Source: Sternotherus odoratus
Lineage: Eukaryota; Chordata; Testudines; Kinosternidae
Assembly: GCA_032164245.1 (NCBI GenBank)
Contig: JAVMKO010000001.1
Coordinates: 163,237,434 to 163,301,433, forward strand
Reading direction: 5' to 3'
Length of the DNA stretch: 64,000 nt
The translations under genes and the position numbers were made by a program. Positions 58,636-64,000 of the stretch are shown in pieces; within the stretch, counting starts at the first letter, position 1, and each line of letters opens with the position of its first letter. The notes beneath the pieces are model-generated. The model made no database searches, had not been told where the DNA came from, and saw only the letters and a program-made list of their open reading frames with translations.

Positions 58636-59165
58636 AAATACAGTAACTCCTCACTTCAAGTCCTCCTGGTTAATGTTGTTTCGTTGCTGATCAATTAGGG
58701 AACATGCTCCTTTAAAGTTGTGCAATGCTCCCTTATAAAGTTGTTTGGCAGCTGCCTGCTTTGTCCACTGCTTGCAGGAAGAGCAGCCCATTGGAGCTAG
58801 TGGTGGGGGCTTGGAACCAGGGTGGACCAGCAGCCCCGCTATCAGTTCCCCCCTCCCCTAAGTTCCCTGTGCAGCAGCCGCTCAAGGGGCTACCAATTGC
58901 CTGGCAGTTCAGCTGTCCCTCCCCCACTGCTGTGTGCTGCTCCTGCACTCTGCCTTGGAAGTGCTCCCAGGAGCCTCCTGCTTGCTGTGCAGGGAGGAGA
59001 GGATGGGAGGCTAATGTCAGGGTGTTCCCCTCCTGCCTGTCAACTCCGCTTGTGCCTCTCAGCAAGCTGGAGTACTGGAGTCGGCGGGAAGCGCCTTTGG
59101 GGATCGAGTTATTGCATCTAGACAAGATAAATCAATCCCCGATGAATCGATCAGTACCGGACAAT
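58636..59165. mobile_element. Tigger-like fragment joined to a hAT-like fragment
   Basis: It starts TA|CAGTAACTCCTCACTTC, a Tc1/Tigger-type terminus, and continues GC-rich. No matching right end is found. From about 59060, 'agctggagtactggagtcgg' to 'ccccgatgaatcgatc' looks like part of another MITE. Open frames of 99-150 codons across 58725-59177 are repeat-derived. Confidence 0.5.
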
Positions 59166-59380
59166 ATGGTTGTTTGAAATTTTTCAAACTACACTCCTCC
59201 CTCTGTTTACCCAACCAGCTTTTAGTATGACAGTGAAATGTCTCCTCCTTATCCCAAGACAGGGCAAACAACACACAAGCAGGCAGAAACCCTACATATT
59301 TGTTAGCCTCCAAATGCTCCTAAGTTTGGAGGGACCTACCTGACATTTTCTCCAATCAATTTGGTCACTAATGAATGTTA

Positions 59381-62093
<2,713 letters not shown>

Positions 62094-62180
62094 CCTCATT
62101 TCAACTTGATTGAAGACATCACTGTCTGCCACATAGGCAATTAGGGAACCAAAACTGTAGTTAAGGTTCCTAAAATGCAT
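62094..62180 (-). CDS. RCAN1: RCAN1 first exon of the short inducible isoform
   Basis: It encodes 29 residues from ATG at 62178-62180: MHFRNLNYSFGSLIAYVADS then DVFNQVEMR, followed by donor GTAAG (62089-62093). This corresponds to human exon 4, the alternative start of RCAN1.4 (MHFRNFNY...). With the three downstream exons the protein is 199 residues, two more than the human short isoform. It supplies the first strand of the RRM-like domain. The long-isoform first exon is not in the window and would lie to the right. Confidence 0.95.
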
Positions 62181-62266
62181 TTTGTGCTTCACTAAAGCAA
62201 CTTTAGCAGTTCAACACAAATCCAAGGCAATTGCCTTTAAGGAAGCTGTTGGTTCTATAGACTGTG

Positions 62267-62272
62267 TTTATA
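62267..62272 (-). promoter_or_regulatory. RCAN1: TATA box of the RCAN1 inducible promoter
   Basis: TATAAA on the minus strand, 87 nt upstream of the ATG. A start about 30 nt downstream (about 62240) would give a 5' UTR of roughly 60 nt. An NFAT core (62275-62279) lies directly upstream. Position fits; function is inferred. Confidence 0.5.
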
Positions 62273-62274
62273 AA

Positions 62275-63033
62275 GGAAAATGTCCAACCCCCTCAAAAAA
62301 GCTTTGAGTGCATCCTGTAAGTGACAGCAAATTCCTGAACAAAGTCCTGCATGCTTTAAGGCAGTCAGGGACAAAATGTAAGCGTCTACTGGAAAGAGGT
62401 GACATCAGCACATTAGTCAGCTTTCCTATGCTAATTAACTTTGCTTTGGAAGATGGAAAAAACAGCTGAGGTTTGCACAGCAGCTGCTTTATCAACTCCT
62501 CTTGCAGCATAGTTTCCATTGGTAGTAATTCCATTCAGCACTCAGACAACATGCTCTTCACTTGAATGGGCCAACCCATTTTAAGATGGAAAATGTTACT
62601 GCTAAAGGACCAATGTCGACAGTAATAAGCAGTAATTAGCCAGCAGGGAAATTTCAAGACTTTGGAAACCAGAAAACAAATCCCTTAGTAAATTTAGGCC
62701 TTGTACTTTCCAAAAAAGTAGAAGAAGTTTTAAATTGGGGATTAGAGGAAATCTATTTTGAAAAATATGTTTTCAAATGAAACATTTTATAGTGGAAATT
62801 CATTTTGAAATACTTTTTCCAAATAAACTTTATGGAGTAATTTCCTGCTTCCACTTTATTTGATTCTCTTATGGTCTCAAGGTCATGAAATATGAAATCA
62901 TACAAGAGCTCAATTAGTAGTTTACTAATAGGATTTTAATACAAAACCCTAATTCTCAGTGCTGTAAAACTCTAAAGCCTACACTTAATTCTTCTGCTCA
63001 ATGAATTCAGAGTGCTGTTCAGAGAAAGTTTCC
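62275..63033 (-). promoter_or_regulatory. RCAN1: NFAT-site cluster upstream of RCAN1 inducible exon
   Basis: Fourteen GGAAA/TTTCC cores, starting at 62275, 62391, 62422, 62455, 62513, 62588, 62647, 62664, 62707, 62747, 62794, 62816, 62841 and 63029. Random sequence of this length would have about 1.5. The mammalian RCAN1.4 promoter is known for a similar dense NFAT array that makes the gene respond to calcineurin, creating negative feedback. The core at 62422 is two bases from TTAGTCA, an AP-1-like word, a possible NFAT:AP-1 composite. Confidence 0.7.
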
Positions 63034-63584
63034 AGACAAAATGGAGAGATTTAAATCAAAGCTATTTAAGTGACCGATATAAAATATTTATAACAGATCA
63101 TATGAAGCCTTTGTAAAGCTAATTTGAAAATCTGTGCTATTGCAACTCTAAATTTTAATCTAATGAACAAAATTACAAATGCTTTTTAAAATTAGTTTAT
63201 TTTAGTATAAAATCTAGGGCAGCTAAGGTATCTTACTTAAATTTTACAAAGCAACTACAGGCAAAAAACAAAACACAGACTATTAAGGGTTTGTAGGACA
63301 ATGACTAAAACCAGCATGTAACTTTACTCAAATGAATAGTCCCTTTGACTTCAGTGGGACTACTCATCTGCTCAGTTAAGCAGGTGCATAAACTTTTGCA
63401 GCATCAGAGGCTAAAAGTTTTAATATTTATGTACAACATCTTTGTCACTTCAAAACAAAATTGCTTCACCGTTAAGTAGTTTACACTTTCAATACATTAA
63501 ATTATTGTAGCCTATTTTGTACACAGGCCAAAGTTTTCAAAACTCTGAGCCTAGAATTAGGCTCTCAGCCCATATTTAGGCACT
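63034..63584. other. RCAN1 upstream/intronic sequence
   Basis: AT-rich, no recognised element. If the long-isoform first exon lies to the right, this is an intron of that transcript. Confidence 0.5.
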
Positions 63585-63930
63585 TAAAGGTGGAATTATC
63601 AAAAGCACTAGTTCATCTGAGAACAGCCTAACACCATCCTGTTTGGAACCTCCCTTCAGGTAGTTGAAGGCTGCTATCAAATTACCCACCACCACACTCT
63701 TCTGCAGACTAAATAAGCCCAGTTCCATCAGTCTCTCCTCATAAGGCATGTGCCTCAGCCCCCTAATAGTCCAGTGGAGTGCAACGAAAACTCTCTCCAA
63801 TTTGTCCACATCCTTTCAATAGTGGGGGGCCCAAAACTTGATGCAATACTCCAGATGTGGCCTCACCAGTGCTGAATAGATGGGAATAATGACTTCCACT
63901 GATCTGCTGGCAATGCCCCTACTTATACAG
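63585..63930 (-). pseudogene. CR1 LINE fragment
   Basis: Minus-strand text YEERLMELGLFSLQK and LIAAFNYLKGG is the CR1 region after the RT core, as at 30086-30310. Stops and shifts are present. The upstream part is cut by the hAT start at 63931, and the 3' end is missing. Confidence 0.8.
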
Positions 63931-64000
63931 CAGGGGTCTCAAACTCAAATGACACGAGGGCCACATAAGGACAAGTGCATTAGCCCGAGGGCCGCATCAT
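63931..64000. mobile_element. hAT element start, runs off the window
   Basis: CAGGGGTCTCAAACTC is the terminal motif of the family seen complete at 48955-49886, followed by the same 'gagggccacat' text. Inserted in the CR1 fragment. Confidence 0.8.

Noticed and set aside
58725..59177. 150-codon plus-strand and 130-codon minus-strand frames in the RCAN1 intron
   Set aside because: They fall within Tigger/hAT fragments and are opposed by each other.
62094..62180. RCAN2 or RCAN3 instead of RCAN1
   Set aside because: The first-exon start MHFRN, the KTEFLGKE text and the [10 protein letters not shown] end fit RCAN1 better than the paralogs as I know them.

Overview
The window reads as intergenic to intragenic DNA of a non-avian sauropsid, most likely a turtle (Testudines). 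The basis is the repeat mix: CR1 LINE 3' ends, DIRS retrotransposons that encode a tyrosine recombinase, Penelope-like 3' ends with hammerhead-like motifs, many hAT and Tc1/Tigger MITEs, a Helitron, and no L1 or Alu. The species call is an inference.

The only host gene I can support is RCAN1 (regulator of calcineurin 1), on the minus strand at about 53.7-62.3 kb. Four coding exons of the short, inducible isoform (RCAN1.4 type) are complete: 62094-62180, 59495-59668, 57995-58154 and 54555-54733. They give 199 codons with matching splice phases and GT/AG borders. Upstream of the first exon are a TATA-like box and 14 GGAAA/TTTCC cores in about 760 bp, the signature of an NFAT-driven, calcineurin feedback promoter. 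The first exon of the long isoform would lie beyond the right edge.

0-30 kb: no host gene. It holds a hAT-transposase-like scrap (2.8 kb), hAT elements (6834-7683, 12671-12875, 14187-14760, 23425-23551), Tigger-like MITEs (9562-9861, 16220-16575), a Helitron with an internal GT-rich minisatellite (10563-11569), an LTR-like block (17693-18303), CR1 tails (14.1 and 26.3 kb) and a DIRS deletion derivative (24.1-25.6 kb).

30-44 kb: nested transposons. A 5'-truncated CR1 (29.8-31.1 kb) abuts an old DIRS (31.1-43.6 kb). That DIRS is split by a hAT-like element (32775-41590), which is itself split by a younger, GC-rich DIRS (34.70-41.01 kb). The young DIRS keeps an open tyrosine recombinase. Its RS-rich gag has one frameshift and one stop, and its RT/RNase H has a frameshift.

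44-54 kb: gene-free, with MITEs, a hAT inside a hAT (49118-49577 within 48955-49886) and a Penelope-like 3' end (51154-51295). The RCAN1 introns contain two further Penelope-like insertions whose ends are inverted copies, a CR1 fragment and a Tigger fragment. The right edge is a CR1 fragment cut by the start of another hAT.
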